Origin: Piliocolobus tephrosceles
Lineage: Eukaryota; Chordata; Mammalia; Primates; Cercopithecidae
Direction: 5' to 3'
NCBI RefSeq assembly: GCF_002776525.5
Contig: NC_045447.1
Coordinates: 25,518,909 to 25,582,908, forward strand
DNA length: 64,000 bases
The notes below the pieces were generated by a model that did not search any database, was not told the DNA's origin, and saw only the letters and a program-made list of their open reading frames with translations. Position numbers and translations under genes: made by a program. How positions within the stretch are numbered: the first letter of the stretch is position 1; every line of letters starts with the position of its first letter. Positions 12,029-24,518 of this stretch are shown one piece after another.

Positions 12029-12929
12029 ATATACATGAAGTTGAAACAAAAGAGTTCAGTGTGTGTGCCCAGCCACCTGAGCAGAAAGGAAGGAGGGAAT
12101 GGGAAGATACAGGGTTGGAGAGCCTGTCTTGTGCTGGCCTCCCACGCGGGAGGCTGGAAGACGCACCACTAGGGGAGAGGAGGCAGTAATGTGCTCATAA
12201 TTTGGGTGTCTGTGATGAGGACCCCTTTCTGTCTAAAATATACCTATGTGTGATGAGTACATGATGAATATTCACCAGGAACAACATTTGCATAGGGCCA
12301 AACACATATACTCTTGTTTCAATGTGAAAACTAAAATGCCTGTTCCCTTTCTTCTTTTCGCCTGGTATTAGAGTACTGAGGCTTTGCAGTCCGCCCATTC
12401 TCCCCTCTGAAATCCCTCATGGAACTGTTTCTATGGAGCACCTATGTGTCTCTTGACAGTGACTGTGATGAAGAACCTAGCCAATTCTCCCCCTAGACCA
12501 GGATCTCCACCTTTTCTGAGAGGAGTAGCTACTTTATCATACTCATCTTTACTGTTATATCCTGATATTCTGGAATCAGATGACTCCTGGAGACCATCTG
12601 AATTCAACTCCCTCATTTTTCTTGGTAAAGGAATGGATGATCAGAAATGTGAAGCAATTTGCTCAAGGTCACATGGTAAGTAACAGCAAAATCAGGACTC
12701 GAGGCAAGATTTTCAGAATCGCCCGCTGGTTTTCTCTGCGAGCAAGGGGCCCGGTGTGTAAGCTCCGCAACCCACAGCAGCAGCTCCAACCGGGTTTCCT
12801 TTCCCTCTGGGAATTCCCCAGCATCAGCATGGGAACACGGTGGTATCCATGACCCTGAAGTGAAACTGGTCAGACCTTCATAAACCAAGTGTAGATCCAT
12901 GCTCTGGTCTCCACAAAGCTGAGGTGCAA

Positions 12930-13085
12930 CGGAAAAAGCTCTGAATCCAAAGAATCAGGAGACATGAGCTCTGGTCCTGGCTCTGACACTAACCTTTCTC
13001 ATGATCCTGGCCAGGTCATTTCTCTTTGTGCACCTGTTTCCTCGTCTAGTTCTAGAATATAGGAGAGTTGAACTGGACAGCCTAA
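12930..13085 (+). repeat. MIR SINE
   Basis: Phrases tcctggctctgacactaacc, gtcatttctctttgtgcacc and tgtttcctcgtct in MIR order. Confidence 0.75.
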
Positions 13086-13629
13086 TTCAATCCTACCTCT
13101 ACGGAGCACCTACTATGGACCAGACAAAAATAGAACCAAAGACAAATAAAATATAACATCCACTTGCTCCCAAGAAGGAAGCTCATAGTCATCCAGGTGC
13201 TAAGGATGAATTGTGCTAAGGCAGAAAAAGTACTCTGGGAACCACGAAGGGGGAAGTCAGGACTCCTGACGCGTGCCTGAGAAAGGTGTTCTCAGAGGAG
13301 CCATTAAGCCTTGAAGGTTGAGGATTACATCCGGCGGGGACAGCCAAGGAGGGCAGTCAACATCAGGCAGATCAAACACCCTAACTGTGAATGTATACAG
13401 TGAGTTTGGAGAAGGGGAAATAGTGCGGTATGGCTGGGCTCCAGGTGCAAAGCAGGAGTGTAGTGCTACCAAGGAGAGCCTGGAAAGCCAAGCTTTATTC
13501 TGAAGACAGTGGCCTCCCACAATGGTCTTTAAGCAGGAATGTAACAGCCCAGCCTCCCTGGCCCTCCCAGCTTGGATGGTCCGCACTTACAGGAAAGTTG
13601 TATAGCCAAATAATCCAAAGCAGGTGCCC

Positions 13630-13835
13630 TGGAGCTGGGCTGCCCAAGTTTCAATCCTAGCCACCCACTAGCTGTGTGACCTTGGGCACGTTTCTTAACT
13701 TCTCTGAGACTCAGCATCTTCATCTCTAAATTGGGCATAGTGAGAGTAAATGTATAACAGGGATAACACATCTCATAAGTCTGCATGAGGATTAGATGAG
13801 ACAGGGTAGGTGAAAAGCTTGGCCCTGTGCCTGGC
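13630..13835 (+). repeat. MIR SINE
   Basis: The core ctagctgtgtgaccttgggc and cttctctgagactcagcatc are nearly consensus MIR. Confidence 0.9.
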
Positions 13836-14794
13836 TCCTCTTGTAAGAGCCCATCAGATTACCTTCTGGTATCATTCTACCTTTAAACCCAAGGATCTGG
13901 GAACAGTTTGGAGGATGGATGGCTCTATTGAGAGAAAGTCTTCAGGGAAGAGAAGGCAAAGACAGGATAGAGGGTAAGGTTGCACTGTCTTCTTCAGGAG
14001 CTAAAAAAAAAAAAAAATAGCAAGACAGCTGAGACCAAGAGCAAGACAGCGAAGAAGGCAGTCTGTCCACCAATAGGGCAGCAGCAGGGAACTGGGAGGA
14101 GAGCTGGAAGCTGCCTGGAAACAGCTTTTTAGGGAGAAGAGTCTGCATCTCTTGGGGGAGATGGCTGAAATCAGATCCGATTCCCTGTTATTCAGGGCTG
14201 AGATTCTAAATCAGTCAATTAGCAAAACCTGGGCACAAAACCTGGCAGGTTCAGCATGGGCAGGCTGTCTCCCTGCCCTCAGCTGGTCTCAGGTCAAAGG
14301 CCTCCTTCCAGTACTTACGCTGGGCACAAGCCACCCTGAGCCTGAAGTTATACCTCTCTGCCTTTGGCCAACATTCCATCACTGCCAAGCACTTCAGGAC
14401 TCTGTCTGCTGATCCTTTTGATGCCAAATTCAAAAGGGGAAGGGGTGTAAGCTACCCATTCCAGAGCTCCCTGAGAACCTGTCTTAAGGAGCTCAATCTG
14501 ATCTCTCATTTTAGGCTTTTTTCAAATCTTGTGGGAAGCTATTGATCTTTTCAACCTGTGCCACCCTCAGGAAAATGCATTCTGGAAGTTTATCCTCCAC
14601 TGGGTGGAAATTAAGGCATCTCATTTTATTTATCCTAAAAGCATCCCCTCTACAGCTTGATGGGCCACAGCTTCCGACATGCCGGATATCCCTCTCTTGC
14701 CTCTTCCTGGAGATGACTGATTTCTCTTACTTCTATCCCTAAAAGGCAAACCTTTTTATCTGAAATGAGCGGTAGATGAGGTTCAAAGGCCTCG

Positions 14795-14905
14795 GCTTGA
14801 GGGCAAGCTTGGCCCTAGCCAGCTGTGTGACCTAGGATAAAACATCTAACTTCTCAGAGCCTTGGTCTCTTTCACCCATAAAACAAGGCTGCTGGGAGGC
14901 TGAGG
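14795..14905 (+). repeat. MIR SINE fragment
   Basis: cagctgtgtgacctaggata and cttctcagagccttggtctc match the MIR core. Confidence 0.8.
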
Positions 14906-15255
14906 GGAGATCATGCCTGGGGACCCCAGTTGCTGTCTCCAAAGCTCAGGCTCTCACTGTGGGGCTTTCGCTGTGCGGAGTCCTTCCACGTTGCAAAACT
15001 GCCTGCATCTTCACTTTGCAAAACCCTCTTGGTGCCTTGGTGCCATGTGTGACAAATGAGGACTTTGGTGGGAGAATTTATGGGGAAAAAAATAAAGAAT
15101 AAAAATATAAGACATATATAAATAAATGTCATTATTTCCAAAAGGTCTGCAAAGTCCCAACTCCCAAATGGCCAAAAGACCCAGGTCAGCAGAGATCCAG
15201 GACTGATGGCTTACAGGATAGACGAAGAGTTTTAAAAGACCCAGAGCCTGAGGCA

Positions 15256-15279
15256 TTAAAAAAAAAAAAAAAAAAAACA
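15256..15279 (+). repeat. Poly(A) run
   Basis: About 20 A in a row after gcatt. No SINE body was recognised in front of it. Confidence 0.7.
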
Positions 15280-17039
15280 CGTGAAAATAGGATCAGAGAG
15301 TCGGGGGTGAGTGGTGAACTAAAGAATAACTTTGTATTCAAGTTGCACAGATGGTCTTTACAACAATAAATGGTTGTGCTCCCATCCTCCCAGCTCCTGG
15401 GCCTGAGACACCAAACCAAGACAATTGGCCCATCAGGAAAGAGGCCATTGTGTGCTTCTTAGCATGATTTATGTAGTAGGGAGGGGCTCAGCAATGCTTC
15501 CCGTGACTATAGCTCTCAAGTGCAATTTCGATAGCTTGTTCATCATCCTGGACAGCTAGGATGGACTGGGATGCTGGACAGCAGTGGCCATCAGGTCATG
15601 TTTCATCTTCTTGAGCCTGTGGAGCCAAATTAATTGTTCCATCGATTTGAGAGGCAGAGCAGCAATGGTGCTATGGCTCCCCACAGTCACTGCCCAAGGC
15701 CCACCAGGAACTGATGTCTGCTTCCCTAACAGCTGGGCCTGGGACCCTGATGTGAGCATCTGCTCAACTCAGCAGCTTGTCAGGACAGGCTGGGTGAAAA
15801 GTCCTGTCCCTAGGGCTGTGTGCTGCATTCAGATTGTCCATTTCTTTGTGGCCAGAGCTTCTGTCCTCTGCACCTGTCTGGTAGACACAGGTAGGTCACC
15901 AGGTCCAGGAGAGACGAGCTTGCTGCCTTCCCAGACAGGCGAGTCTCCTGTGCCTCACATTCCCCTTATGTCATTTTGTAAGGGAATCAAATGAAATCAA
16001 AGTGCAGCTTGCTGTCTGTGCAGACCCAGCTGCTCAGCCTCTCACAATTCCCCCCCCCGGCCGGCTGAGCCCTGGAGAACAGAGATGCTGTGTATCACTG
16101 GTCCCAGTCCAGGCAGCGTCTACTCCCCTGCTGGGTGGGGGGCATTGGTCTGGTCACGGGCAGATCCAGCCCATCCCCTATTAGACTGCTGAGTCCATAT
16201 GTCTGATCTTTTCTAGGTTGAGAGGAGGATAAGTGGGAGGTAAGGGGTGTATTCTCTTCTAGGCCACTATTTTTGGGGTTCAAGTGGCCATAGCAGCTGA
16301 GCAAGCTCACAGGGGCACAAGAACCTTTCTCTAAAGATGCTGAGGTCTTACACAACACGAAGAATGTCCAAGGTCGGGCAGCCTCTCTGGCCTGAGCCAG
16401 CCCTCAGCCTCTCTGATCCTCTTTTCCTATGCAAGTGACTCTAATCCTCTTGATACACTTTTGCCCATGAGCCGTGCAGCAGGCAGTCAGTGGGGTGGGC
16501 TCAAACTGCTGTCCCCTTGGTTGGTCTTCCTTCAGCCCTGTGGCAGGACAGTCTCCACTACAGCTGCTAAGCCACCTCCAGCCCAGTCCCTGGCCCTTGG
16601 GAGCCCCACAGAAAGCAAGCCAAGTCAGTTTCCAGGGCACTGTGTGGCAGCTTCTATCACAATGCTCAGCATAGGATGGAAAGACAGCACAGTGGCCCCT
16701 GCTAAGGCCTGGGCAGCCGTGAACTCTCCCACCTAGCCCAGGCTGAGCACTCACTGCTCCCAACTTCCAGGAACATTCCTAGAACTCAGCACTGGCCCCC
16801 TACCCAGGCCTGGCCAAAAGGTGGCTCTGTGAGGAAGGTCCTAATCCTCACTCACATCCACTGAGAGAGGGGCCATTGAGGAAGAGGGTAGGCAGGGGGA
16901 TGAGGCAGGGAGTCATCTCTTCTCCTCCAGAGCCTGGCATTCAGGCACCCACCTCCCCAGCCACCATCCAGGACAAGCCAGCAGGACAGACCTCACCTGG
17001 TTAACTGAACGAGCCCTCTAACTGATCTCACACCCACTT

Positions 17040-17640
17040 GGGTCCCTCCTATGTGTAAACTGATCTTGTAGAAATGTACCTGCAACTCCCTTTCTCAAAA
17101 GCCTTCAATGGCTGCCCAGTGTATCTAGAATGAAATCAACAAGACATCAACCACCAAACCCTGCACAGTCAGGCCCTCACCCACTGTGTCTTGCCCCTCA
17201 CTAAGCTCCAGTCACACTGGCCTGCTCGCCATTCCTCCAGCCCGACGAGCTCCTTCCCATCTCAAGGACTCTCCATGTGCTATTCCATCTACCAGGAACA
17301 CTCTTCCCCAAGTCCAGGACTGGTTCCTTCCTCTCCAGCCCACAAGTCTAGGTTTAAAAGTTATGTTCTTCCCCATCCCCACCCCTACACACAGCAATCT
17401 AAGTACAATTCCCTCTTGAAGAAATCTGTGCTTTTTCCTTCATAGATGATCACAGTTTGCCATCACGTGTGTGCATGTGTGTGTGTTGGTGCTGACTTAT
17501 TTAATGCTCACTCCCAGCTGGACTGAAATCTTGATGACAGCGAGACCGTATCCGACTTTTTCTCCACAGTATACCCAGCTCCTAGCACAGAGCCTGGCAT
17601 AAAGTAGATGCACCCGACATATCCATCAAATGAATGAGTC
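17040..17640 (+). mobile_element. L2 LINE 3' end
   Basis: Long collinear match by phrase: aaagccttcaatggctgccc, atgaaatcaacaag, cagtcaggccctcacccact, and the end tagcacagagcctggcataa with a short repeat tail. Confidence 0.85.
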
Positions 17641-18554
17641 AATGTGTACAGGTGGAAAATGAGTGAATGGGCAGAGATGTCCTCTGGCAGCAGCAGATCA
17701 TGGCATTGTTCTTCATCAGGGTGACCTCTCCCAACCTCTCCTGCTGCCCCCAAGGCAGGTCCAGGAGCCATCACTGGAAGCCCAGACATGGAATGTCCTC
17801 CTCCTCCTCCTCCTTGGAAGGAAGAAGCCTCTGAGTCCTCTCCTCTTGGGGCTTTCTGCTGCCAGTCTTTGCATGCCCACAAGGCCTCTCACACCACTGT
17901 GGTCCTTCTGTTGACACACCCTTGGGACCGCTCCCTTCAGATGACCCTAGGCCCACCATCTTGGTCCTCTGTTTCGGGTCCAGTTGAGGTGAGGTTACTG
18001 TGTGGTAGGGGATGCCCAAGAAAGGGTTAAGTTGCCAGAAGCAGAGTCCCGCCCTTGGGTTTGCTCAGCCAATCAGAGTCTGTCCTGATGAGGTAAAGCT
18101 TCTATCCTGGATGGCATTGGTTGAGTTGACCGGCCCCATCTCCTGCTGGAGAGAGCCGAAAGGGTGGAGTTTCTGTGGAACCAGACAGAACTGGAATTAG
18201 CTCGCTTTCTACTCAGGCTGGGCTGCCTGACTGCAGGACCTGCCTCTGCTCCTTTCTAATGCACTCACACACCCTGGCATCTCCAGGGCTGTCTCTAGTG
18301 GCCCCAGTGGAGATGACAAGGTGGCACACACCTCACTGTCACATCTGGGAGAAGTCTTAGAGCAAGAGCAGACAAGAAGGCTTCAGTTTCCCTGCCTGGG
18401 CCCCTGGAATATGGCAGGTGTCTACCAGGAAGTGACATGGAGCAGTTGTCACATGTGCTCCGAGCACCAGCAGCAGCTTCAATGAACAAGGCCCCCGATG
18501 AATCTTCCCATATGGGCAGCACTTTAAGACCATGACAGTGAGAACAATAGCGGC

Positions 18555-18705
18555 TAGTTCAGAGTTCGTCTTGCATGCCACTTTGCAAAGCACATCCTGA
18601 GTTCAATCCTCACAAGAAGACTCTTAATCCATCCACTTTACTGATGCAAAAACTGAGTCTCAGAGAGGCTAAGTGGCTCACCTGAGGTCACATCGCTTAC
18701 TATGT
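18555..18705 (-). repeat. MIR-type SINE
   Basis: Plus strand ctttactgatgcaaaaactg, agtctcagagaggctaagtg and gcacatcctgagttcaatcc are MIR in reverse. Confidence 0.75.
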
Positions 18706-19039
18706 CATTTTGAACTATCTGTCATGTCTGTCTCCGCCACCAGACTGTGATCTCCTGAGGAAAGGGAGTGATGGATTGCTCTGTGTCCCCTCTGTGGAGC
18801 ACAGGACCTGCCCTGAGAATGGGGCCAGGCCCCAATGCACTGTGTCTGCCCTTATCCTAAGGGCTCAGTTTCCATGCTTCTCAGAAGGCTTTCTGGAGCC
18901 CAGCGCAGCACCAGGCACATGAAGGATACTGAGCAGGAGGCTCACGGCATAGATGATGCTTGGATAGCCAGGACCCCACTGGATCCTTCTTAGGACCCGC
19001 AAGCATGGCTTTCATGCTCAGATCACCACTCCAGTGCCC

Positions 19040-19170
19040 TCCTCACCTCTCTCCTATTAGGAGAATTCCACAGAGACAGGGACCAGGTCTCATTCATCTC
19101 TGTGACCCCAAAGGATCTAAACCAGTATCTGGCACTGAGAAGGTGTTTATTATGTATATTTGCTTGAATA
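19040..19170 (+). repeat. L2 LINE 3' end, short
   Basis: cagagacagggaccaggtct and tatctggcactgagaaggtg match the L2 3' end. Confidence 0.65.
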
Positions 19171-19941
19171 ATCAAAAGAATATATAACTGCCTCTCCCTT
19201 CTAGCTTAGAACCTGAATGGCCACAGGTGGGCCCGGCTCTGGGTTATTCTAGATTAGAAGCCTCGCAGCAGTTCCCCATGCAGGGAGTTTAGTACAAGGA
19301 TTCCCAGGCAGAAGAATAAAGGTAGGTGGCCCCCAGCTACAGACAATGAAGCAACAGAGGGGCAGAGCTCTGAAGAGGAAGGAGGGGGTGATGAACAGGA
19401 GTAGGAAGTTGAGACAAGAGAGAAAGTAGTTCATTTATTTCTACAAGAAATGGAGACTAGATGGCCCCCGGCCCTCGGCTTTCACGAAAATTACAAAGCT
19501 TGGATAGACAGAAAGAGCCATGGGCCCAGTGCCCAGATGGGACTACCGAGGCCACAGCAGTCAGCGGCTGCTGAAGGTCCCACAGCAAGGGTGTGACCTC
19601 CCAACTGTTCTTTAAGTCCATCTTCCCCTGACTCCCTCCACCTTCCCAACAAGCATATATTTCATCTTCAAGGTAAATTGCACTTATTATGTTTTGTGAA
19701 TTTGGGAAGAGCTTTACATTCCTTAAGATATTTAAAGAATCCCCCACATCTGGGTGTCAGCAGACACTATTGAAAGGAGCATGGGAGTTTGGAAAGTTGC
19801 CTTATAAAACCCCTTTTCCCAGAGAGGCATTTGGGTGGGGCAGGGGTAGGGTGGGGGGTCTAGGCAGTGTTTTCCTTTGTTCAGCAGAAGGTGGAGCATC
19901 CTCAGAAAGAACACAGAAAAGGCATTCAAAGGTGTGATACT

Positions 19942-20164
19942 CTTGAGGTCAGGAGTTCGAGACCAGCCTGGCCAACATGGTGAAACCCCATCTCTACTAA
20001 AAACACAAAAATTAGCCAGGCATGGTGGCATGTGCCTGGGTTCCCAGCTACTCAGGAGGCTGAGGCACAAGAATCACCTGAACCCAGGAGGCAGAGGTTG
20101 CAGTGACCTGATATTGCACCACGGCACCCCAGCCTGGGTGACAGAGCGACACTCCATCTCAGAG
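19942..20164 (+). repeat. Alu, 5'-truncated
   Basis: Begins at cttgaggtcaggagttcgag inside the left monomer and ends acactccatctcagag, without a clear poly(A). Confidence 0.9.
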
Positions 20165-21284
20165 CAAATTGGTCCAGCAGGACCCTTATACCTGAAGAGC
20201 AAGCAGTCAGCCTCTGAGCTCTGCTTGGCCCTTCTTCTTCTGCCCTGGAGACGGAGACCTTAGTGGCCAGCCCTTGGTAAAGAGGTTCCTGGTCACCCCG
20301 AGGCTGCCAGGACCTGATGGAACTGAGCACAAGTGGGCAATGCTGTGGACCAGCTGGACAGCCAGGTGGGCCCTGTCAGTAAGGTTGCTAAAGCACTGCT
20401 AGAACTACCTACGGCTGGAGAGAATCATATTTACTGGAATTCCTCTCAGGAAGCATTCCGTAAGTGTCTAGAAGGAGTAAGTTGCTAAGACTCTTTGCAT
20501 GTGCATGCTGGCGGTAGGGATGGGGAAAGTTGAGCAGTGAGACCTCTAGGGCCTGCCTGACAAAAGACAGTTATATCGTGGGCTTCCTAGGAGGGTGGCC
20601 CAAGTGGGGTGTGCCGGTGTGGTGCCAGGCCCAGTTCTTAGGCCTGGGAAGTAATTCTGAGGCTGTCCCAGCACTCGGGCCCCCTCCTTCATCCTTCTCC
20701 TGTCCAGCACACAGCTTCTCCATGGAACACGCATTTGAAGAGTTTGGGTTTGAAGAGGTGTCCAAACTGCTCTGCCCAGGATTCCCATACATCCTAGTGT
20801 GGCCCTGAAGCCAGGCCTCAAACCCTCGGGCCCTTCCAGGGTCAGCCAGCCAAGCCCAAAGCCCTTCAGGGACCAGAGCCTGACCCAGAAACAGCCTGCC
20901 TTCAGTCACCCTCTGTTCTCCCGAACCTGAAGATGGAGAGATTCTCCAAGGTATTGAGAAGGCTGCTGCTAACACACTCCAAAGTCAGCAAACTCTGATG
21001 GTGAGGCACAAAGAGCTCTTTCCCCGAGAAGAGGAGGCACAAGCCCAAAGGAAAAAAAAACTGAGGGCATGGGTTCAGCCATTTGACGTCCCAGGGGCCA
21101 CCCCAGTGAAGAAGAACTAGCCTGGATTCTGACTGTGACCAACCCAGGATCAGTGGGGCAGGGCAACCTATAGGCCTGGTGACAGGTTTCTGCTCAGTAG
21201 AAGAACCTGACAGTGGCAACCAGCCAGTGTTGCAACAAACCACCTGGGGCTGGGCAGGGGGCAATGCATTCCCCACAGCTATGG

Positions 21285-21500
21285 TTGAGCGAGTGCCTAC
21301 TGCATACCAGGCACTGTGCTATAGCCCGTATATGCACCCTCTCATTTCATTCTCACAACAACACTTTGAGGGAAGGATTATTGTCCCAGGTTACTGGAGG
21401 GGACATCAAAGCACAGAGCAGCAAAGTGACTTTCCCAAGTTCCCACTGCCAGTTGGTGGTAGAGGGTGGCTCAGAAGTCTGTGCTCTTCCTACTGTCTCC
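21285..21500 (-). repeat. MIR SINE
   Basis: Plus strand gtgcctactgcataccaggc, ctcacaacaacactttgagg and gcagcaaagtgactttccca read as MIR in reverse. Confidence 0.85.
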
Positions 21501-22565
21501 CTTCATCCAAGTTATTCTTGCCACTAGCTAGTGTAAAACAAGAGAACATTCACAGCTAAGATGATGTAATTCTCAGATCCTCACTCCTTTCGGGAATAGC
21601 TGGGGAGCTGCTGTCCACCACTGGCCCTCAGAAGAGGTTGCCAACTGCCTCTCCCCCACCTCCTGCCTCAGAAGGCCTGACCCCCACTGCCCCCTGCATA
21701 GGCCTGCTGCCCATGGCATGGGGGCCTGAGCGCACCAGGGAGAAGCAAAAAGGCCAGCAAGTTCATAGGCTGCAGCTCTCTTTCATCTCTCCTCTTCCCC
21801 CAGATCCAGCAGAGGAACCACCTCAGCAACTCTTGCAGCCAACCAGACCCAATTCCCAAATGCCCAGCACTCTTAGCAAGAGAAGGGACCCGAATGACTC
21901 ACCAATGAGGTAATATAACTGTATTTTGTGGCTGGCATCGGAGTCTCAAAGGGGAAGGCTGTGTGGTCCAGCTCCTACTCCATCCCCTCTCCCCAGGCAC
22001 TGGATGGGCTGAGCAGTGCCTGGCCCAGAACAGCCTCCCCTGGGAATCTCTAATCTTCCCTGATGCTCCTGCCAGCCAGTCCCCAGGCCCCAGCAGTCGG
22101 CTCTACTTGGCTCTGGCCCACATGGAACTATACAGCATACAACAGCTTCTGCCGCAAACATCCCCTCTATCGCATCTGCCTGGGGCTAATGTTAAACACC
22201 AGTGTGCAGCCCCTGGGCACAGGCTACCCAATGGCAGAGGTGAACGCATGCCAGGCAGCATCAGGGAGGCCAGCCCAAATTAAACCTTGCCATAGGCAAA
22301 CCAAAGAACAGAGTGCAGAACTGATGGGCCACGCTTAATTTCACTCTGTCGCTGTACATGAGCACTGTCAGACCCACTCAGCAGACCCAATGACATGCCA
22401 AGGAGGAGAGACATTCGGGCATAGGCCCCCGCTTGCCAAGAGCTCATTGCCCAGGGCCAAGTTGGAAGCTCAGGCTGGCCCCCAGCTCAATGCAGAGGCT
22501 CAAGGGTCCAGGCTGGCTGAGGGGAAACAAGGCAGTCAGGCCACAGCCATTGTCAAGGCCCTTAC

Positions 22566-22688
22566 CTTGCTGTCCGGGGGCGACGCTGCCAGCTGTTGCT
22601 GCTTGGCGATGTTCTCCGACAGGCACCAGCACACTCTCTTCTTCTGCTCCTGCGAGTGCGCTTCCAAAGTGAATAAGCACTCTGCCTT
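22566..22688 (-). CDS. RGS3: RGS3 coding exon: PH-like C-terminal helix
   Basis: The exon has 123 nt, 41 codons (residues 358-398), phase 0 at both ends. The acceptor is ctgacgtcag/aag and the donor is agcaag/GTAAGG. It reads KAECLFTLEAHSQEQKKR, then VCWCLSENIAKQQQLAASPP and DSK. ECLFTLEAHS is a strand, and SQEQKKRVCWCLSENIAKQQQ is an amphipathic helix with the Trp and spacing seen in the C-terminal helix of PH domains. The next exon, which by memory begins MFETEADEK and opens the proline-rich region, is not found in the 22.5 kb to the left, so that intron is long. Confidence 0.95.
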
Positions 22689-23765
22689 CTGACGTCAGGG
22701 AAAACAGAGAAATGGACAGTCAGGGCTGCTCCCTGGTTCAGGGGGCTCCCAGGCCCAAGCCCATCCCTGTGCTCCAGAGGGTGAGGCTGCAGCCGGGAGG
22801 GGAGTGTCCGCCAAAAGCCGCAAATGCACACTAATCCCCAGTGACATCGAGGCAGCCAGAGGCGCAGGGAAGTGGGTTCAAGGGCCAACTGGCAAGCTGT
22901 TGGCCCACAGGTTGGGGGAGGGGAGGGAGGCAGTGGCTCCCAACACAGCAGAAGCCTGTGGAGAGCTGCAGGACAGAGCCGATGAGGTCACCCCCAGGGG
23001 CAGGCAGCACAAAGCAGCAGCTGGGAGAGCACATGGGGAGCCCAGAGGGCCAGGGCCTTGGGCTGATGCTCTGTGGAGCCAGGAACCCTCCCCACCTCCC
23101 CGGGCTTACAGAACCCATCTCCCTCACAGCGCTCTCCTCTGATCTCAAGGCCAAGGCTGAACGGGTGGTTGGACGGGCATACCAACAGAACCCAAATAGC
23201 AACTCAGGGCCCTTTGGAAAGTCTTTGACGGGTAGGGTCATGTGGCCCTTTGCAGCCCCACTGCCCAGCACATGATCTCGGTCTAATTAGTGACTGTTCA
23301 GCTCAGTCAAGGGCAGCAACATCCCCAGCACTGCTGACATTTAGGTCCCGCTTCACTATTTAACCTTGTTAAGTACTACAGTCTCCTCTCCCCAGCTAAA
23401 CTATAAACCCCTTTTAGAAAGGCCTTTTTCATCTAGGCCTCGTATAGTGCTTAGCAAGCAATGGCCTTGGTAAGCTCTGGTTGCCAGGGCGGACTTCTGG
23501 GATGAGGTGAAATCCAGGTCAGCTTTGGCACAAGCACCAGGGAGCTTCAGGGACCCAGAGAGTCACCCCTAAAGCAGTCAGAGTGTGCTAGGGATGGGGT
23601 AGGGATGGTGGTACGTGCCCAGGATTGCCATCCACAACCGGGTACTCTCATCAGGGGATTACAAGCTCTGTCTGCCTCCACTGGAATTTGATTATAACCC
23701 CAAAGGGCTGCGATTAGATGAACTCAGCCAGGGAGCTAAGAGCATCAGCTGATCCCTTGGAACAG

Positions 23766-23793
23766 AAAAAAAAAAAAAAAAAAAAAAAAAAAA
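23766..23793 (+). repeat. Poly(A) run, about 28 bp
   Basis: Uninterrupted A-run after ggaacag; no SINE body was seen before it. Confidence 0.85.
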
Positions 23794-23824
23794 GACAGTG
23801 TTTCTATCAAGCCCTTTCTCATTT

Positions 23825-23990
23825 TGCAGTTGGACAGGCCTGGTTTGAATCCGAGCTGGGCCACTTCCCAGCTGTCAACCTCAGGAAAGTCCCAAGCTGC
23901 CTGTGAAATGGGGATATAATGGCATCACTTGGCTTTCAGAGCTACTTAGGAGGGCAAGCAAGGGGGACAACAATCAGGCCTCAACAAACA
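23825..23990 (+). repeat. MIR SINE
   Basis: aggcctggtttgaatccgag and gctgcctgtgaaatggggat follow MIR order. Confidence 0.8.
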
Positions 23991-24039
23991 GTCACTAGTA
24001 TTACTATTCAGCAATTCATCTGTTTAATAACTATTTATT

Positions 24040-24360
24040 GACTGGGCGCAGTGGCCCATGCCTGTAATCCCAGCACTTTGGGAGGCCAAGGTGGGCGGAT
24101 CATGAGGTCAGGTGTTCAAGAACAGCCTGGCCAACATGGTGAAACCTCATCTCTACTAAAAATACAAAAATTTGCCAGCATGGTGGCACACGCCTGTAAT
24201 CCCAACTACTCAGGAGGCTGAGGCAGGAGACTCACTTGAACCTGGCAGGTAGAGGTTGCAGTAAGCCAGGATCGCACCACTGTACCCCAGCCTGAGCGAC
24301 AAAGCCAGACTCAGCCTGGGTGGCAGAGCAAGACTCAGCCTTGAAAATAAAATAAAATAA
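24040..24360 (+). repeat. Alu with duplicated right end
   Basis: Full Alu with target-site duplications (ataactatttattga on both sides). Near its end the segment cagcctgagcgacaaagcca / cagcctgggtggcagagcaa is present twice in a row. Confidence 0.92.
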
Positions 24361-24518
24361 AATAACTATTTATTGAGCACCCGCTCTGTGACAGGGATAG
24401 TCCTAGGCATTGGAAATAGAGATGTAAATGAGACAGACTAAGCATGGGCTCTCAGGTTAGGGGCAAATACAATAATATTTATTATTTATACAAATAAACA
24501 ATTAAAGAAATAATATAT

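Larger units (their letters stand above)
1..22565 (-). other. RGS3 intron (partial) downstream of the last exon in the window
   Basis: No coding exon of RGS3 was recognised here. The stretch holds Alu, L1, L2, MIR and MADE1 remnants listed separately, a purine tract, (ATT)n, (AT)n and (CAA)n repeats, and a 250-bp duplicated insertion. Non-repeat stretches at about 561-1430, 1900-3040, 3930-4910, 10430-11940, 14150-14790, 15290-17030, 19190-19940, 20170-21280 and 21510-22560 show no open frame with coding character. A downstream promoter for short RGS3 isoforms could lie in this intron, but I found no convincing signal. Confidence 0.85.

Noticed and set aside
15256..15279. A-run as a sign of a processed pseudogene
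   Set aside because: No gene-like body or target-site repeat was found beside it. The same holds for the runs at 23766, 39966 and 48072.
17040..17640. Several overlapping open frames of 60-120 codons
   Set aside because: They fall in an L2 3' end, which is CT-rich and low in stops; no coding character.
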